A DNA stretch of 57,748 bases from DASWFI01 sp036394315 (GCA_036394315.1 DASWFI010000052.1:1-57748); one strand, 5' to 3'. Counted from the stretch's first letter, positions 7,874 through 16,425 are shown. The notes: generated by a model not told the origin, from the sequence alone. Numbers and translations are program-made.

Positions 7874-10411
7874 CTACAGAGTGCGCTCCACGCCAGCAGG
7901 GCCTGCCACTGTAGGTGAGCCTAATTTCGTACGTTGTAAAATATCCGCATAAACTTCCGATCGGGATTTGCCAAACTTTAATCGCGACAAATTTCTTATC
8001 ACTGCGGCTATATTCAAATCAGCACCCTCGGGTTTCGCGTAAGTCTGCATGTTGAATGGGCGCGAGGCAGTGCCTTTAATCATTAATTTTACATAAGCGT
8101 TATAGCGGTCGATGTTAATGACATCAAATTCATTGAATACCGGAACAAACTCCTTGGCAATGATCTCCGCGTCTTCCACGCCGATTCGAAAACATATAAT
8201 TGTGCCGGTGTTTCCAAACACCGCGTCCTTCATTCGGTTATCCAGAATTGAGGAGCCTTCCTTCTGTTGGGTCAGCTGGGAAATAAACTGGTGGGCCATG
8301 ATCAAATTCAATCTGTATTTGCGGGCTTCGGACAAAATCGTGGCAAAACTGTCGGTAACGAAATTTTGGAACTCATCGACATACAGGTAAAAATCTCGGC
8401 GCTGATTTTCCGGAATATCAGCGCGGGAAAGTGCGGCCATCTGAAGCTTGGAAACCACGATCAATCCCAAAAGCTTGGCGTTGACCTCACCAGTTTTTCC
8501 TTTCGAGAGATTGATCAGCAGGATTTTACCTTCATCCATGACCTGGCGAAAATCAAAAGCGGATTTCGGCTGGCCGATGATGTTGCGCATCATTTCGTTT
8601 TCCACGAACCGGCCGACTTTGGACACCAGGTAGCCGAGCATTTCGGACTTATGAAAGTCGGAAGTCTTGGCCATTTCCTTTTCCCAAAAAGCGCGGACGA
8701 TCGGATCCTTCACTTTCGAAACTTTATATTTTTGGAAATCAGTATCCGTAAACATCCGTGGAATATCCGCGATCGTCCCGGGAAACTGCTCGTCTTCCAT
8801 CAAAGTCAGCATGACATTACGCATGTTGTGTTCAAACATCGGGCCGATCGTTTCCGGTGGAAATAATTTGTAAAAAATCGCGATCATTTCCTGAATCATG
8901 AAATCTTTCTGCGACGGATCCTTCGCCTCGAGCATGTTTAAGCCCAACGGCCGCTCCATATCGAAAGGTTCAAACAAAATCACGTCTTCCACCCGCTCCT
9001 TCGGAATGTACCGTAAAACATCCTCCACCAAATCGCCGTGGGGATCGACAATACAAACTCCTTCGCCGGCCCTTATATCCTGGATGGCCATGTTTTTCAA
9101 AAGCTCGGTTTTACCAGTGCCTGTGCGACCGATTATATATGTATGCCGAGTCCGATCTTCGCGGTCAATATAAATTTTAGTATCAATGCGGCGATATATA
9201 TTGTGCCCCAGTAGCGTGCCTGCCTGCGGCGTATTGACGGGTGCAGGAGCTTTTTTCGCAGAAAGCCATTTGATATTCGGCGTTTCCATAAATCTGGTGG
9301 GCAAATGCCAGATAGAAGCTAGCTCTTCGGTGTTCAGAATCACCGAAGTATTTCTAAAAACTCGGAAAATATAATCTGAAACGATTTGCTCATTTTTACG
9401 CTTCACGACTTTGAATCCATTGAAGGGCGGCATGGAGTACTGCATGAACGACGACAGAATATTTTTCAAATTGCTCTGAGCTGTCGGCAGATCGAGAGAA
9501 GAGCTGACCACGCGCAAATTAAATTTGTATCCTGGCCGGGATGCCTTTTCTTCAAATTTCTTGATCAACTCCTGCTGCATAGGAGTCAATGAAAGCGGTT
9601 TGGTCATACCGGAAGTATCGATGTGCCCGGTCGGCATCTGCTGCGGCTTACTGGAATTAAAAAAAGCATTAAATGCACTGGACAATAAGCTGAAAAAACC
9701 GTTCATGGTTTTATTTCCCAGTGACGAGGTCACGACATCAGGATTTCTCCCCTGCTGGATTTGCAAAGCGTATCGGCGTGGTTTAGCCTGCCAATGCTGG
9801 GAAGCCGGGCTTATCAGCAACTGGATCGCCGCGCCCTCTTCGTCGGATAATTTGGACAAGCTGTTACTCAAGGCATTGAGCGGATCAGACTCCATGACCT
9901 TATAAGTGCGAATCGGAAACACGTAATTTTTTTGGAGAGTCAGTTCCGCTGCTGTCACTTTCGAGTTTTCATTAAAAATATTGTATGGCTTCACTACGTC
10001 AATCTGTGCTTTCGGGTATTGGGCGTGCAATTGTTTCTCGATCAGATTTTGCAGCCTTTTTGGGACATTGATATAAAAAGAAATGTTTTTCTTATGCGCG
10101 CCTACTTCAAACGTGATGTATTCATCGATACCCAAAAAATGGCTCATATCACGTTCGTCAGACGTAGTGGTGATGGTGGAAAAAAACTGTTCCGCGATGG
10201 CGATAATATTTTTTTCTTCTTTTTGCGGCTCATTTTCCTGATCCGTATTTTCTTTCGGAATGGAGATTTCCAGAAATACTGAATCTAAAATCCTGGGGGC
10301 CCAGGTTTTTTTGCGCAAAAGATCGACAAAAATGAAATAGAAAAGCAAACCCACCATTCCCAGCATGGCGATAAGTATTAACCAAAAAAATAGCATCGTA
10401 TTAGAAAGCAT
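7874..10411 (-). CDS. VirD4/HerA-like membrane ATPase (DUF87/TraG-type)
   Basis: An 845-residue protein with one N-terminal membrane helix (about residues 7-29) and a long N-terminal region (about 90-400) of no recognised fold. A P-loop ATPase domain follows: Walker A YIIGRTGTGKTELL (about residue 427), then VCIVDPHGDLVEDVL, and Walker B FYLYVDEFQNF with the arginine-rich RKYRLNLIMAHQF sensor segment (about 670-710). This matches the coupling-protein/HerA class that moves DNA or protein through membranes. Similar proteins are frequent in CPR genomes, where they may serve DNA uptake, conjugation-like transfer or pilus-linked secretion. Its start overlaps the stop of the upstream gene (TAATG). 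Confidence 0.85.
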   Translation of the reverse strand: MLSNTMLFFWLILIAMLGMVGLLFYFIFVDLLRKKTWAPRILDSVFLEISIPKENTDQENEPQKEEKNIIAIAEQFFSTITTTSDERDMSHFLGIDEYITFEVGAHKKNISFYINVPKRLQNLIEKQLHAQYPKAQIDVVKPYNIFNENSKVTAAELTLQKNYVFPIRTYKVMESDPLNALSNSLSKLSDEEGAAIQLLISPASQHWQAKPRRYALQIQQGRNPDVVTSSLGNKTMNGFFSLLSSAFNAFFNSSKPQQMPTGHIDTSGMTKPLSLTPMQQELIKKFEEKASRPGYKFNLRVVSSSLDLPTAQSNLKNILSSFMQYSMPPFNGFKVVKRKNEQIVSDYIFRVFRNTSVILNTEELASIWHLPTRFMETPNIKWLSAKKAPAPVNTPQAGTLLGHNIYRRIDTKIYIDREDRTRHTYIIGRTGTGKTELLKNMAIQDIRAGEGVCIVDPHGDLVEDVLRYIPKERVEDVILFEPFDMERPLGLNMLEAKDPSQKDFMIQEMIAIFYKLFPPETIGPMFEHNMRNVMLTLMEDEQFPGTIADIPRMFTDTDFQKYKVSKVKDPIVRAFWEKEMAKTSDFHKSEMLGYLVSKVGRFVENEMMRNIIGQPKSAFDFRQVMDEGKILLINLSKGKTGEVNAKLLGLIVVSKLQMAALSRADIPENQRRDFYLYVDEFQNFVTDSFATILSEARKYRLNLIMAHQFISQLTQQKEGSSILDNRMKDAVFGNTGTIICFRIGVEDAEIIAKEFVPVFNEFDVINIDRYNAYVKLMIKGTASRPFNMQTYAKPEGADLNIAAVIRNLSRLKFGKSRSEVYADILQRTKLGSPTVAGPAGVERTL

Positions 10412-11019
10412 TATTTCGTAAACTTAAAAGTGGAGAGGATTTGGTCTAAAGTTGCATTTTTATAGCTAATATCGGAATTGGCGTCAAAAATATAGGAAAC
10501 ATTATTTCTAGCTAATTTCGCATCTCTAGCGTGATTGCCGTTGTAACTAAGTTGATAAACAATCCAAGCATTTCCAGAGATCATTACATTTTCGCTACTT
10601 ATACAATCTTCCTCACACGGAGTGATAAGAGGATCATTGTAAATACTTAAACTGATCTGATCAGCAGTATTATTTTGCGCAGCAAACTTTAATTCCAATA
10701 ACCAATCTTTTGCGGGATTGCTAGTTTCTTTAATTTTATATTTATCAGGATACTTAAATTGAAATCCGTACTCAGAATTTGTATAAGTTTTCCAGTCTGC
10801 CGTTTGGCTGGATTTTGACGAACTGCCACATGGTGGAGCAAAAATTTGTGCACAAGCCTGTTTGACTTGGGATAAATCCTTTACTAACTGTATTTCTTGC
10901 CACCATAAAACTGATCCCGCTGCCACCACCAATAACAAAACCCCAATTATTGTCCATAATATCTTTGGGGCGAAATAATCTATGTGATTGTCTGGTTGTT
11001 CTTGATTTTGATTTTCCAT
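10411..11019 (-). CDS. Membrane-anchored exported protein with PsbP-like segment
   Basis: A 202-residue protein with a short cytoplasmic N-terminus, a single membrane helix (about residues 19-40) and an external domain. The external part contains WKTYTNSEYGFQFKYPDKYK, the Y-x-N-x-x-Y-G-F-x-x-x-Y-P motif of PsbP/DUF-type surface domains common in CPR. Cysteines are present in both the stalk (CAQIFAPPCG) and the domain (CEEDC). Its TAA overlaps the ATG of the VirD4-like ATPase, so it is co-translated with it and may form part of the same envelope complex. Function beyond that is unknown. Confidence 0.75.
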   Translation of the reverse strand: MENQNQEQPDNHIDYFAPKILWTIIGVLLLVVAAGSVLWWQEIQLVKDLSQVKQACAQIFAPPCGSSSKSSQTADWKTYTNSEYGFQFKYPDKYKIKETSNPAKDWLLELKFAAQNNTADQISLSIYNDPLITPCEEDCISSENVMISGNAWIVYQLSYNGNHARDAKLARNNVSYIFDANSDISYKNATLDQILSTFKFTK

Positions 11020-11072
11020 TTTGATTTGTTTTTCTTTACGGAGAAGGAGAAGGGGTGACTTTAAGCGGCTTC

Positions 11073-11483
11073 TTAAAAATTATTAGTTTGGCTCAAAATC
11101 TCACTCGCCTGGTCTGGCGGAAGCTTACCATCACGAGAGGCTGTCAAAACCTCATTCATAACCGCAATCCTTTCTGTTTCTGATTTTGCGTTTGATAATC
11201 GGTCAATAAAGACTTGCGTGTGATCCGCTACCTTGGCTTCTTGAACTTTCGGAATTTCCGCCTTAATTTGCAATGCTTCAGTGGTCATATTTGCCAACGC
11301 ATCTGAAGGGCCAGTATCAAAAACTACCCCGGGTTCGTGGCTGGTAATTTCAGCTTCTTTAGCATTAGCAAATTCCGCAGCTTCTCTCTGCTTTTTGGCC
11401 GCTTCAACGCGCTGTTTGGCCTCTTCTTCGGACTCCGAAGAACTACCGTCTGGCCTTTTAAATTCTAGGATATTATTTGTCAT
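11073..11483 (-). CDS. Hypothetical acidic coiled-coil protein
   Basis: A 136-residue hydrophilic protein without signal peptide or membrane segment. Residues 15-50 are strongly helical and charged (EEEAKQRVEAAKKQREAAEF), likely a coiled coil. The second half is also helical. It is the first gene of the minus-strand cluster 7228-11483 and has its own promoter at 11539-11568. It might be a cytoplasmic partner of the VirD4-like ATPase, but this is only positional inference. I recognise no family. Confidence 0.65.
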   Translation of the reverse strand: MTNNILEFKRPDGSSSESEEEAKQRVEAAKKQREAAEFANAKEAEITSHEPGVVFDTGPSDALANMTTEALQIKAEIPKVQEAKVADHTQVFIDRLSNAKSETERIAVMNEVLTASRDGKLPPDQASEILSQTNNF

Positions 11484-11530
11484 AACTGGCTATTATATAC
11501 TTAATTTTGGTTTCGATCAAGTCCTTGATA

Positions 11531-11569
11531 TTTGCCTAATTATAACATAAATGGTAGAATTTAGGCAAA
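11531..11569. promoter_or_regulatory. Divergent intergenic promoter with inverted repeat
   Basis: On the minus strand TTGCCT (11563-11568), an 18-base spacer and TATAAT (11539-11544) form a promoter for the gene ending at 11073. TTTGCCTAA (11531-11539) and TTAGGCAAA (11561-11569) are perfect inverted repeats overlapping both promoter boxes, an arrangement expected of an operator. The corA-like gene starts on the opposite side. Confidence 0.6.
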
Positions 11570-11624
11570 GATTTGTGTATTTGTGCCGATTTGTAAATTC
11601 GTAGCCGAAACAAAAAGCGTCCTC

Positions 11625-12557
11625 ATGAGCATAAAAATCATACACACCAAAAATTTGCGCTGGATTGACATCGTAAACCCCGACGAGTCGGATTTAACTT
11701 ACCTCAAAGAAAATTTTAAATTTCACCCGCTGGACTTTGATGATGTGGTCCAGCCTTCCATCCGTACCAAAATTGACGAATACGAAGAATATTATTTTAT
11801 AATCCTACTTTTCCCGATATACCACAGAGAGCTGCGCGAAATCCGACCCGCGGAGGTGGATTTTTTCGTGGGCAAAGATTATGTGGTCACGATCCACGAT
11901 GGTGTACTTAAAACATTGAACAACCTGGTTCATAACGCCCACCAATACGACGATCCGCGTAATACGCTGATGAGCCAAGGGCCGGGATTTTTGCTTTTTT
12001 CCCTGCTGGAAGCGTTATTCAAACGTTCAGGCCCGATCTTAGATAAAATCAATCACCAGGTTATTGATTCTGGCCGGGAAGTCTTCCAGCTCGACATTAA
12101 AACTTTGGAAAAATTATCCGAGCTGAAGAAAAATATTATCGTCTACCGCCGCGTAATGAAGATGCATAAGTTTATTTTGAGCAAACTAGCCCACAGCAAA
12201 AAAGAATACATGCAATTCAAAGATTCCAAAGCCTATTTCCAAAACCTCATCGAGTATGCGGAAAACATCTGGGACGTCCTGGCGTCAGACAAAGAAAGCG
12301 TAGAGAGCTTCGAAGTGACCAACCAATCCCTAGCTACCCACAAGATCAACGATATTCTTAAACTTCTCACGGTGTTATCCGTGGTGGTTTCCATCATCAC
12401 CATGATTACAGACGTCATGATCTTTTTTGAGCGTCAAAATCTCGAGCGCATCCTGGGCATTAATTCAGATCTTCAATTCGCGTTCCTGGTTACCTCGGTA
12501 CTATTCCTAACTTTGACCATCACGCTGCTGCTGTTCCGAAAAAAGAAATTACTCTAG
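11625..12557 (+). CDS. CorA-like (2-TM-GxN family) transporter lacking the GMN signature
   Basis: A 310-residue protein counted from MSIKIIHTKNLRW (ATG 11625), which aligns with usual CorA starts; an upstream GTG adds only 14 unrelated residues. The N-terminal alpha/beta domain contains DDVVQPSIRTKIDEY and VDFFVGKDYVVTIHDG, typical of CorA. A long helix and two C-terminal membrane helices follow. The pore loop between them normally carries Y/F-G-M-N; here the region reads FFERQNLERILGINSDLQF and no GMN is present. The protein is probably a divalent-cation transporter or a derived relative with altered selectivity. It ends inside the 7-base periodic repeat. Confidence 0.8.
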   Translation: MSIKIIHTKNLRWIDIVNPDESDLTYLKENFKFHPLDFDDVVQPSIRTKIDEYEEYYFIILLFPIYHRELREIRPAEVDFFVGKDYVVTIHDGVLKTLNNLVHNAHQYDDPRNTLMSQGPGFLLFSLLEALFKRSGPILDKINHQVIDSGREVFQLDIKTLEKLSELKKNIIVYRRVMKMHKFILSKLAHSKKEYMQFKDSKAYFQNLIEYAENIWDVLASDKESVESFEVTNQSLATHKINDILKLLTVLSVVVSIITMITDVMIFFERQNLERILGINSDLQFAFLVTSVLFLTLTITLLLFRKKKLL

Positions 12558-12647
12558 GTTATAGGTGGTAGGTTTTAGGTTATAGTCTAGCAGCGCCTTT
12601 TTTGCTAAACTATTGACTACAACCTATCCCCTACAAACTATAACCTA
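12555..12647. repeat. Seven-base periodic inverted repeat between corA-like and cysS
   Basis: Left arm: five contiguous 7-mers TAGGTTA, TAGGTGG, TAGGTTT, TAGGTTA, TAGTCTA (12555-12589). Right arm: CTATTGA, CTACAAC, CTATCCC, CTACAAA, CTATAAC, CTA (12610-12647). The arms are imperfect reverse complements. The first TAG is the stop codon of the corA-like gene, and cysS starts four bases after the repeat. Confidence 0.75.
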
Positions 12648-12650
12648 TTT

Positions 12651-14033
12651 ATGCTCAAGCTATTTAATTCCCTATCGCGGCAAACCGAAGAATTTAAACC
12701 CATCAATAAAGATGCGGTTGGTTTTTACATTTGCGGACCGACAGTTTATCACGACGCGCATATTGGCAATCTACGCACTATGATCATGGGTGACTTGGTG
12801 CGGCGCACTTTGCACTACAATGGCTATAAAGTCAGGCAAGTCATGAATATCACAGACGTCGGCCACCTTACCTCTGATGCCGATACTGGAGAAGATAAAA
12901 TGGAAAAAAACGTTTCCACCCAGAAAGAATATTATACTGTAGCAGAAAAATACACGAAAAATTTTCTAGACAATCTGCTGGCATTGAACATAGAAACTCC
13001 CGACTTCATGCCTAAAGCTTCAGATCATGTGGCGGAACAGATCGAAATGATCCGAACGTTGATCGAGAAAGGGTTTGCTTACGAATCAGAAGAGGCTGTC
13101 TACTTCGATGTATCCAAATTCCCGCATTACAACCAACTCACTGGACAGAATTTGGAGGAAATGAAACTGGGGGCGCGACAGGAAGTGGTAAAAGATCCCA
13201 CGAAAAAAAATCCGATTGATTTCGTGCTGTGGTTTAAAACCGTAGGTCGTTACCAAAATCATATTTTACGCTGGGATAGTCCCTGGGGCATGGGTTTTCC
13301 AGGCTGGCACATTGAATGCTCTGCCATGAGCACGAAGTACTTAGGCGAAACTTTCGACATTCACGCCGGCGGCGTGGATTTAAAATTTCCTCATCACACC
13401 AACGAAATCGCTCAGGCTGAAGCTGCCACTGGCAAAAAATTATCCAACTATTGGATGCACGGAGAGCATTTGCTTTTGGGCAATAGTAAGATGGCCAAGT
13501 CGGAAGGAACGGGTTTGACTTTACAAAATTTAGTGGATAAAGGCTTTAATCCGCTCGCCTATCGCTATCTGGTTTTGACTTCGCACTACAGAAGCAAGCT
13601 TAACTTCACGGAAGAAAGCCTGACTGCCGCCCAGAACGCGCTCAACAATCTGTATCAGGAAATTTCCACTTATGATCCGGCAGAAAAAATAATCCCGGAA
13701 TATGAAAACCAGTTCAACGAATCGATTAATAATGATTTGGAAACGCCTCAAGCCGTGGCAATTGTCTGGGATTTGATCAAATCCGAAGAAAAAAGCAGTG
13801 ACAAACTGGCCACACTTATAAAATTCGACGAAGTTTTGGGATTAAAGATCAAACAAATCTGGGAAGCTGCTAAAATTATCCCCGAAACGGTCCGCAAATT
13901 GATCGATGAAAGAGAGTTGGCGCGGAAAGAAAAAGATTTTATCCGTTCCGACGAACTGCGCCGCGCCATCGAATCCAATGGCTATATTCTGGAAGACACG
14001 ATCGACGGCTTTCGTGTAAAAAAGAAATTTTAA
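12651..14033 (+). CDS. cysS: Cysteinyl-tRNA synthetase
   Basis: A 460-residue class I synthetase that charges tRNA-Cys. The HIGH motif appears as HIGN (YICGPTVYHDAHIGNLRTM, about residues 27-45) and the KMSKS loop as KMAKSEGTGL (about 281-290). Zinc ligands are recognisable: Cys in YICGPTVY, Cys in WHIECSAMS and His/Glu in KFPHHTNEIAQAEA. The C-terminal anticodon-binding helical domain is complete (ARKEKDFIRSDELRRAIESN) and the length is normal for the family. It is separated from the corA-like gene by the 7-base periodic repeat and followed by the dnaB promoter region. Confidence 0.97.
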   Translation: MLKLFNSLSRQTEEFKPINKDAVGFYICGPTVYHDAHIGNLRTMIMGDLVRRTLHYNGYKVRQVMNITDVGHLTSDADTGEDKMEKNVSTQKEYYTVAEKYTKNFLDNLLALNIETPDFMPKASDHVAEQIEMIRTLIEKGFAYESEEAVYFDVSKFPHYNQLTGQNLEEMKLGARQEVVKDPTKKNPIDFVLWFKTVGRYQNHILRWDSPWGMGFPGWHIECSAMSTKYLGETFDIHAGGVDLKFPHHTNEIAQAEAATGKKLSNYWMHGEHLLLGNSKMAKSEGTGLTLQNLVDKGFNPLAYRYLVLTSHYRSKLNFTEESLTAAQNALNNLYQEISTYDPAEKIIPEYENQFNESINNDLETPQAVAIVWDLIKSEEKSSDKLATLIKFDEVLGLKIKQIWEAAKIIPETVRKLIDERELARKEKDFIRSDELRRAIESNGYILEDTIDGFRVKKKF

Positions 14034-14035
14034 GC

Positions 14036-14065
14036 TTGACAAAAAAGCTGTTTGAATGGTATAAT
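14036..14065 (+). promoter_or_regulatory. Strong sigma70-type promoter (P1) upstream of dnaB
   Basis: TTGACA (14036-14041), an 18-base spacer and TATAAT (14060-14065), directly after the cysS stop. Transcription would begin near 14072 and meet an intrinsic terminator about 40 bases later. Confidence 0.75.
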
Positions 14066-14090
14066 ATGGATAAGTTAACAGAGTTGGTAT

Positions 14091-14114
14091 AAGCGGCAAA
14101 GAGCCGCTTTTTTA
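14091..14114 (+). terminator. Intrinsic terminator or attenuator before dnaB
   Basis: AAGCGGC / GCCGCTT (14091-14108) followed by a run of T to 14114. It lies about 20 bases after the expected start of the P1 transcript, so it may yield a tiny RNA of about 43 nt or attenuate dnaB. It can also end cysS transcripts. Confidence 0.75.
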
Positions 14115-14115
14115 T

Positions 14116-14142
14116 TTATCCCCATTGTCCACACTGTCCACA
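14116..14142 (+). promoter_or_regulatory. Three contiguous DnaA-box-like 9-mers
   Basis: TTATCCCCA (14116), TTGTCCACA (14125) and CTGTCCACA (14134) lie head to tail without gaps. Against the DnaA box TTATCCACA they differ at one, one and two positions. They end four bases before the -35 of the second dnaB promoter. Confidence 0.5.
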
Positions 14143-14145
14143 GGG

Positions 14146-14175
14146 TTGCGGGATGAATTTGGATATATCTATAAT
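14146..14175 (+). promoter_or_regulatory. Second dnaB promoter (P2)
   Basis: TTGCGG (14146-14151), an 18-base spacer and TATAAT (14170-14175), about 24 bases upstream of the GTG start of dnaB and downstream of the terminator at 14091-14114. Confidence 0.55.
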
Positions 14176-14198
14176 GATTTATCGATTAACTGAACCAA

Positions 14199-15614
14199 GT
14201 GCCTAAAAAACAATCAGAACCTAAGCCATCGGAAAATTTTATCAACCGAATTCCGCCTCAAAACGCTGAAGCAGAACAGTCAGTTTTGGGCTCCCTACTG
14301 CTTGATCGCGATGCGGTTATCAAAATTGCCGACCTCATAACAGCCGATGACTTCTATCATGACAAGCACAAGGTCATTTATCTGGCTGCTTTGGCTTTAT
14401 ACGATGAACGCGCTTCCATCGACATTTTGACTATGGCGAATAAACTCGAAGAAGGCCATAGTTTGGAAAAAATCGGAGGCATGAGCTACCTCACTACCCT
14501 GGTGAATTCCGTGCCCTCCAGCGCTCATATTGTGCACTATGCCAACATTGTGCGGCGCAAAGGCACTCTGAGACGCCTTATTTCCTCTGCTACAGACATT
14601 GTGGGACTGGGATATCAGGAAGATATCGACCTGGAAAGCTTGTTGGATCAGGCGGAACAGAAACTTTTTGCGGTTTCGCAAAAATATCTTAAGCAAAACT
14701 TCGTTTCTCTGACGGAAATTTTGCACGAGACTTTTGACCGTATCGATGAACTGCATCACAATAAAGGCAAACTGCGTGGCGTGGCCACAGGCTTTGCGGA
14801 TTTGGATAGCAAACTGGGCGGATTACAAAAATCTGATTTGGTAATTCTGGCAGCAAGGCCATCCATGGGCAAAACTTCCCTGGCTCTGGATGTTGTGCGC
14901 CATGTGGCCATGAATGAAAAAAAAGCTGTGGCGATTTTCTCTTTGGAAATGAGCAAAGATCAGTTGGTGGATCGCTTGCTGGCAGCTGAAGCTGATGTGG
15001 ATCTTTGGAAAATGCGCACCGGTAAACTCAATGATCTGGGTCCTGACAATGATTTCGAACGAATCGGACATGCCCTCGGCCGGCTTTCAGAAGCGCCGAT
15101 CTTTATCGATGATTCCGGATCATTGAATATCATGGAATTGCGCACCAAGGCACGGAGGCTTCAAGCGGAACACAACCTGGATTTGATAGTGGTCGACTAT
15201 CTGCAGCTCATGCAGGGCCGATCCACGGAAAACCGCGTGCAGGAAGTTTCAGAAATTTCCCGATCGCTTAAAATTTTAGCCAAAGAATTAGACGTGCCTG
15301 TCCTTGCCCTGTCCCAGCTGTCCCGTGCAGTGGAACAACGCGGCGGGGACAAAAAACCCCAACTCTCAGATCTTCGTGAATCAGGATCTATCGAACAAGA
15401 TGCAGATGTGGTAATGTTTATTTACCGCGACGAGATGTATGCGGGCAAAGACAGTAAAAAGCCCCATATCGCCGAAATTTTAGTCCGCAAGCACCGTAAT
15501 GGCCCCACTGGCGATGTCGAACTATTCTTCGACGGTGAAAAGACTTCATTTAAGAATTTGGCCAAATCCCCGCCCCCAATCGAAGAAACTATGATGGAGC
15601 AGATAATGGAATAA
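14199..15614 (+). CDS. dnaB: Replicative DNA helicase DnaB
   Basis: A 471-residue hexameric helicase that unwinds DNA at the replication fork. The N-terminal helical domain (about residues 15-115, NRIPPQNAEAEQSVLGSLLL) is followed by the RecA-like core: Walker A AARPSMGKTSLALDVVRH (about 222), FSLEMSKDQLVDRLLA, Walker B LDLIVVDYLQLM, and the LSQLSRAVEQR and SDLRESGSIEQDADVVMFIYR segments. There is no intein. The start is GTG at 14199 (VPKKQSEPKPSENF). Two candidate promoters, an attenuator-like hairpin and DnaA-like boxes precede it. The next gene follows after 21 bases and is probably co-transcribed. Confidence 0.97.
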   Translation: MPKKQSEPKPSENFINRIPPQNAEAEQSVLGSLLLDRDAVIKIADLITADDFYHDKHKVIYLAALALYDERASIDILTMANKLEEGHSLEKIGGMSYLTTLVNSVPSSAHIVHYANIVRRKGTLRRLISSATDIVGLGYQEDIDLESLLDQAEQKLFAVSQKYLKQNFVSLTEILHETFDRIDELHHNKGKLRGVATGFADLDSKLGGLQKSDLVILAARPSMGKTSLALDVVRHVAMNEKKAVAIFSLEMSKDQLVDRLLAAEADVDLWKMRTGKLNDLGPDNDFERIGHALGRLSEAPIFIDDSGSLNIMELRTKARRLQAEHNLDLIVVDYLQLMQGRSTENRVQEVSEISRSLKILAKELDVPVLALSQLSRAVEQRGGDKKPQLSDLRESGSIEQDADVVMFIYRDEMYAGKDSKKPHIAEILVRKHRNGPTGDVELFFDGEKTSFKNLAKSPPPIEETMMEQIME

Positions 15615-15635
15615 TCACTTTCAAATTTTCTCTTT

Positions 15636-16085
15636 ATGTCAATCACCAAGCAAAAAAATCCAATCAAGATCAAGCCCTATGTCTGGGGTGTGGATCAACC
15701 CGAACCCGCAGCGTTAAAAATCGGGGTTAATTTGGAATCAGTGGGAGTTAAATCCACGCAACTGGCAAGTTTGGTATTGACCCTCATCAAATTCGAACTC
15801 GTCCGCCGCAATGCCTATCCGCGGTGGCGACTTTATTTGAATCAAGTCGGTTTGAAACTTCTGGATCTCATTGCTTACTTAAACGTTCTCTATGACGACG
15901 ATGATCTTATAAAATCCCTGAAGGCTTATTATTATAAATCCAAAACTCCGGATTACGATAAAGTTACATTATTGCGGGAGGCCAACGAGCTTTACGAACA
16001 GCTGATCGAGAAAGTCAACAACGTGAAAGTTCTCAACGATTTTGCAATCCATAATATCCGGACAGTCGAACAAATATTCGAATAA
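15636..16085 (+). CDS. Conserved-looking hypothetical downstream of dnaB
   Basis: A 149-residue soluble protein, basic at the N-terminus (MSITKQKNPIKIKPYVWGVD) and helical thereafter, with an acidic patch LNVLYDDDDLIKSL. No membrane segment and no catalytic motif is visible. It shares the dnaB transcript, judging by the 21-base spacer and the terminator that follows. A replication-linked role is possible only by position. Confidence 0.7.
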   Translation: MSITKQKNPIKIKPYVWGVDQPEPAALKIGVNLESVGVKSTQLASLVLTLIKFELVRRNAYPRWRLYLNQVGLKLLDLIAYLNVLYDDDDLIKSLKAYYYKSKTPDYDKVTLLREANELYEQLIEKVNNVKVLNDFAIHNIRTVEQIFE

Positions 16086-16101
16086 ATTTTGAAAAATAAA
16101 G

Positions 16102-16122
16102 CTGTCTCAAAAGACAGTTTTT
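16102..16122 (+). terminator. Intrinsic terminator of the dnaB transcript
   Basis: CTGTCT (16102-16107), a CAAA loop and AGACAG (16112-16117) followed by TTTTT (16118-16122). Confidence 0.75.
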
Positions 16123-16132
16123 CTATCATTGG

Positions 16133-16173
16133 AAAAAAGAAAAAGCTGGTGATATTCAGATCCATCCCAGCTT
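16133..16173 (-). terminator. Intrinsic terminator of the 32-residue gene
   Basis: On the minus strand AAGCTGG (16167-16173) pairs with CCAGCTT (16143-16149), followed by a U-rich tract (A-rich 16133-16144 on the plus strand). The stem begins within the last codons of the small gene, the same compact layout seen at the other orphan small genes. Confidence 0.65.
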
Positions 16174-16254
16174 GTTTAGGATTCTGCGGTCGTCTCGTTG
16201 AATCCGTTCACAGTTCCTATTGGACCTCTTAGAATGGTTTATAGATTTTGGCAC
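16156..16254 (-). CDS. 32-residue basic small protein with strong ribosome-binding site
   Basis: On the minus strand AAAGGAGG lies four bases upstream of a GTG start (16254). The 32-codon frame reads MPKSINHSKRSNRNCERIQR and ends ...RILNKLGWI before TGA. The peptide is strongly basic with one cysteine. No family is recognised. Its strong Shine-Dalgarno and closely following terminator match the other orphan small genes of the window. It could instead be a non-coding RNA that happens to contain a short frame. Confidence 0.45.
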   Translation of the reverse strand: MPKSINHSKRSNRNCERIQRDDRRILNKLGWI

Positions 16255-16271
16255 TCCTCCTTTGCCATTAG

Positions 16272-16425
16272 ACAAAAGAAAACCCGAACGAGGTGTTCAG
16301 GTTAGCGCGTGCGTAGTTCCTCCAAAAAGTTTAGGGCCGTCGGACCTATGGCTTCCCAGCAACTCACGGTCTCCTGCCGCAAATATTCATAAGCCCGACG
16401 GCTTGCGAGTATTTATCATAGCAAA
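16272..16425 (-). ncRNA. Candidate small structured RNA upstream of recR (antisense direction)
   Basis: On the minus strand a weak -10 (TATGAT, 16415-16420) precedes a segment where GCCGTCGG and CCGACGGC (16336-16343 and 16395-16402) form a perfect 8-bp helix. It ends in a terminator: AACCTGAAC/GTTCGGGTT (16281-16303) followed by a U-rich tract. Only a 21-codon frame with a poorly spaced Shine-Dalgarno is present, so a structured RNA is as likely as a peptide gene. The signatures of SRP RNA, tmRNA, RNase P RNA and common riboswitches were not seen. Confidence 0.35.
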
